From Sulfuriferula sp. AH1 (GTDB lineage: Bacteria; Pseudomonadota; Gammaproteobacteria; Burkholderiales; Sulfuriferulaceae): DNA of 64,000 bases. Positions 61,298 through 64,000 of this stretch are shown here, one piece after another (position 1 is the stretch's first letter; each line of letters begins with the position of its first letter). Position numbers and translations under genes: made by a program. Location: positions 496,001 to 560,000 of the forward strand of contig NZ_CP021138.1 of the NCBI RefSeq assembly GCF_002162035.1, written 5' to 3'. The notes under the pieces are model-generated. The model saw only the letters and a list, made by a program, of their open reading frames with translations. It was not told the origin of the DNA and did not search any database.

Positions 61298-62550
61298 TGG
61301 CTGAAATTCGTAATTACACCATGAACTTCGGGCCGCAGCACCCGGCCGCTCACGGCGTGTTGCGTCTGGTGCTGGAACTGGATGGCGAAGTTATCGAACG
61401 GGCGGATCCGCATATTGGTCTGCTGCACCGCGCTACTGAAAAACTGGCAGAAAACAAGACATTCCTGCAGGCGCTGCCTTATATGGATCGACTCGATTAT
61501 GTGTCGATGATGAGTAATGAGCATGCTTATGTCATGGCCATTGAAAAGCTGATGGGTATAGCGATTCCGGAGCGCGCTCAGTACATACGCGTGCTGTTCG
61601 ATGAGGTGACACGCATCCTCAATCACCTGTTGTGGCTGGGTGCTCACGCCATTGATATCGGTGCGATGACCGTGTTTCTTTATGCTTTCCGTGAACGTGA
61701 AGACTTGATGGACTGCTATGAGGCCGTGTCAGGTGCGCGCATGCATGCTGCCTATTATCGTCCGGGCGGGGTATACCGCGACTTGCCGGATACCATGCCG
61801 CAGTACAAAGCCTCCAAAATCCACAATGAGGCTGCCATTCGCGAAATGAACGCGAATCGTCAGGGGTCCTTGCTGGATTTTTTGGAAGATTTTACGCGCC
61901 GCTTTGATGTTTATGTCGATGAATATGAAACTCTGCTGACGGATAATCGTATCTGGAAACAGCGTACGGTCGGGATCGGCGTAGTGTCGCCGGAACGTGC
62001 TTTGGCGCTGGGCTTTTCCGGGCCCATGTTGCGTGGCTCTGGCATCGAATGGGATTTGCGCAAGAAGCAGCCTTACGAAGTTTATGACCGGCTGGATTTT
62101 GATATTCCGGTTGGCGTTAATGGCGATTGCTACGATCGGTATCTGGTGCGGATGGAAGAAATGCGCCAGTCCAACCGTATTATCAAGCAATGCGTGACCT
62201 GGCTGCGGCAGAATCCCGGCCCCGTTATTACCGAGAACCATAAGGTAGCGCCGCCTTCGCGAGTTGGCATGAAGCTGGGTATGGAAGACCTTATCCATCA
62301 CTTCAAGCTGTTTACCGAAGGGATGCATGTGCCGGAAGGCGAAGCTTACGCGGCGGTCGAACATCCCAAAGGCGAGTTCGGCATCTACATGGTGTCAGAT
62401 GGTGCAAACAAGCCTTATCGTTTAAAAATTCGTGCACCCGGTTATCCGCATTTGGCGGCACTGGATGAAATGGTGCGTGGCCACATGATCGCCGACGTTG
62501 TTGCGATCATTGGTACGCAAGATATTGTGTTTGGGGAGATAGACCGATAA
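61297..62550 (+). CDS. nuoD: NADH-quinone oxidoreductase subunit D
   Basis: 417 residues, the 49-kDa subunit that forms the quinone-binding site with NuoB. Hallmarks are [39 protein letters not shown] and [20 protein letters not shown], with the C-terminal DIVFGEIDR. It overlaps nuoC and nuoE by single bases. Confidence 0.97.
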   Translation: MAEIRNYTMNFGPQHPAAHGVLRLVLELDGEVIERADPHIGLLHRATEKLAENKTFLQALPYMDRLDYVSMMSNEHAYVMAIEKLMGIAIPERAQYIRVLFDEVTRILNHLLWLGAHAIDIGAMTVFLYAFREREDLMDCYEAVSGARMHAAYYRPGGVYRDLPDTMPQYKASKIHNEAAIREMNANRQGSLLDFLEDFTRRFDVYVDEYETLLTDNRIWKQRTVGIGVVSPERALALGFSGPMLRGSGIEWDLRKKQPYEVYDRLDFDIPVGVNGDCYDRYLVRMEEMRQSNRIIKQCVTWLRQNPGPVITENHKVAPPSRVGMKLGMEDLIHHFKLFTEGMHVPEGEAYAAVEHPKGEFGIYMVSDGANKPYRLKIRAPGYPHLAALDEMVRGHMIADVVAIIGTQDIVFGEIDR

Positions 62551-63023
62551 TGCTGAGCCCAGAATCCCTTGCCCAGATCGATCTTGAGATCGCGAAATAC
62601 CCGGCTGACCAACGCCAGTCGGCCGTGATGTCGGCTTTGCGTATCGCTCAGGTAGAAAAAGGCTGGCTATCGACGGAAACGATGGACTTCGTCGCCAATT
62701 ACCTCGGTATGCCGACAATTGCGGTTTATGAAGTGGCGACATTTTATAATATGTACGACACAGCCCCAGTCGGTAAATACAAGGTTACCTTGTGCACCAA
62801 TATTTCCTGCATGCTGATGGGCGCGCCGGAAATGGCTGAGCATTTAAAGCAGCATCTCGGTTGTGAATTCGGTGAAACCACGGCCGATGGCCGCTTCACT
62901 CTGAAAGAGGGTGAATGCATGGGGGCTTGTGGCGATGCGCCATTGTGTCTTATCAATAATCATCGCATGGAAGGTTTTCTCACCCCGGAGAAAATCGATT
63001 CGATCCTTGAAGAGCTGAAATAA
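62550..63023 (+). CDS. nuoE: NADH-quinone oxidoreductase subunit E
   Basis: 157 residues, the 24-kDa subunit with a 2Fe-2S cluster. Ligands are in [11 protein letters not shown] and [13 protein letters not shown]. It works with NuoF in NADH oxidation. Its start is the last base of nuoD's stop codon. Confidence 0.96.
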   Translation: MLSPESLAQIDLEIAKYPADQRQSAVMSALRIAQVEKGWLSTETMDFVANYLGMPTIAVYEVATFYNMYDTAPVGKYKVTLCTNISCMLMGAPEMAEHLKQHLGCEFGETTADGRFTLKEGECMGACGDAPLCLINNHRMEGFLTPEKIDSILEELK

Positions 63024-63024
63024 T

Positions 63025-64000
63025 ATGGTCATTAAAGGCGGCGAAGTAATATTTAATACAGCCCATCTTCCTGAATCGTGGAAGCTGGAGACCTATGTGG
63101 CGAATGGCGGTTACGCCGCGCTGCGCAAGGTGCTGACGGAAAAAATATCGGCTGAAACCATCATTGCCGAGGTAAAGAAATCCGCATTGCGCGGTCGTGG
63201 CGGCGCGGGCTTTCCAACCGGATTAAAATGGAGTTTCATGCCGCGTCATTATCAGGGTGACAAGTATCTGGTGTGCAATTCGGATGAGGGCGAGCCTGGC
63301 ACCTTCAAGGATCGCGACATCATGCTGCTTAATCCACATGCCCTGATCGAGGGGATGGTCATTGCTGCCTATACCATGGGTGTCAAGCGCGCCTATAACT
63401 ATATTCATGGTGAAATCTGGCAGACCTATGAGCGCATGGAAGTTGCGCTGGAAGAAGCGCGGGCAGCCGGTTTCCTTGGCGATAACATCCTGGGTACCGA
63501 TTTCAGTTTCAATCTGTTCAATCATCACGGCTACGGCGCCTATATTTGTGGCGAAGAAACCGCCTTGCTGGAATCGATTGAAGGCAAAAAGGGCCAGCCG
63601 CGTTTCAAGCCGCCATTCCCTGCAAGTTTCGGTTTATACGGCAAGCCGACCACCATCAATAATACGGAAACCTTTGCGAGCATTCCTTACATCATTCGTG
63701 AGGGCGGACAAAAATTTCTCGAGCTGGGCAAACCCAACAACGGCGGCACCAAGATTTTTTCGGTGTCCGGGCATGTGAACAAGCCGGGTAACTTTGAAGT
63801 GCCGATGGGCATGCCTTTCGCGGAATTGCTCGAAATGGCTGGCGGTATTCGTACCGGCCATACTTTTAAAGCCTGTATCCCCGGCGGATCTTCGACCCCC
63901 GTGGTACCCGCTGAAATGATGATGGAATGCACGATGGATTATGATTCCATCGCCAAGGCCGGCTCGGCATTAGGTGCAGGCTCGGTCATCATCATGGATG
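63025..64000 (+). CDS. nuoF: NADH-quinone oxidoreductase subunit F (partial)
   Basis: The first 325 residues of NuoF, running off the right edge in frame. NADH- and FMN-binding sites are seen in [15 protein letters not shown] and [17 protein letters not shown], then [16 protein letters not shown] and [15 protein letters not shown]. The C-terminal 4Fe-4S region lies beyond the window. It starts one base after the nuoE stop. Confidence 0.96.
   Translation, partial: MVIKGGEVIFNTAHLPESWKLETYVANGGYAALRKVLTEKISAETIIAEVKKSALRGRGGAGFPTGLKWSFMPRHYQGDKYLVCNSDEGEPGTFKDRDIMLLNPHALIEGMVIAAYTMGVKRAYNYIHGEIWQTYERMEVALEEARAAGFLGDNILGTDFSFNLFNHHGYGAYICGEETALLESIEGKKGQPRFKPPFPASFGLYGKPTTINNTETFASIPYIIREGGQKFLELGKPNNGGTKIFSVSGHVNKPGNFEVPMGMPFAELLEMAGGIRTGHTFKACIPGGSSTPVVPAEMMMECTMDYDSIAKAGSALGAGSVIIMD

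Overview
The window is a 64 kb stretch of a betaproteobacterial chromosome, probably Nitrosomonadales or a related freshwater lineage. I infer this from protein style and gene order (rimP-nusA-infB-rbfA-truB, carAB-greA-yhbY-rlmE-ftsH-folP-glmM, tpiA-secG-tRNA-Leu-nuoABCDEF) and from moderate GC. No rRNA genes or CRISPR arrays are visible. The species cannot be read from the sequence.

Layout. 1-10.9 kb holds the 3' end of xerD, a TauE-type permease and folB on the minus strand, a methyltransferase, three tRNAs (Gly-GCC, Cys-GCA, Leu-TAA) and the transcription/translation operon rimP-nusA-infB-rbfA-truB, followed by a NUDIX gene. truB carries an apparent one-base deletion in a G run. A tRNA-Ser(TGA) at 10987-11074 is the integration site of a 17.1 kb mobile element ending near 28214. 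From 28.2 to 43.6 kb come a radical SAM protein, acpS, nagZ, a family 5 uracil-DNA glycosylase, uvrC, an esterase, a DsrE-like protein, pgsA, kup, def, trhO, an ADP-ribosylglycohydrolase and dnaE. From 43.6 to 54.3 kb is the carA-to-glmM block. pstSCAB lies on the minus strand at 54.4-58.2 kb, then tpiA, secG, tRNA-Leu(GAG) and nuoA to a truncated nuoF.

The mobile element. It looks like an integrative mobilizable element. It has a P4-type tyrosine integrase next to the tRNA, a MobF (TrwC/TraI-like) relaxase-helicase, a TrwB/TraD-like coupling protein and a small TrwA-like DNA-binding protein. It also has a phage-like replication module (AlpA-type regulator, O-like and P-like proteins) and several small membrane or lipoprotein genes. 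No type IV secretion genes are visible, so transfer would need a helper. The gene order oriT-trwA-trwB-trwC known from plasmid R388 seems to be kept: the noncoding stretch before the trwA-like gene contains a hairpin followed by TGCGTAATGTGT, close to the remembered R388 nic sequence and in the expected polarity.

The most distinctive feature is a cassette found six times in the element. It combines a conserved box (AAATTTCGCAT...CATATA read on the minus strand) with an immediately following short hairpin of variable sequence, and it lies in front of six minus-strand transcription units. It looks like a shared promoter/operator giving transcripts that begin with a stem-loop. Two further structures are an inverted repeat of about 200 bp flanking the relaxase segment and TGACGGTATAT repeats at both element ends. 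An IS481-like insertion (24073-25294, 7-bp target duplication) sits exactly at the stop codon of the P-like replication gene.
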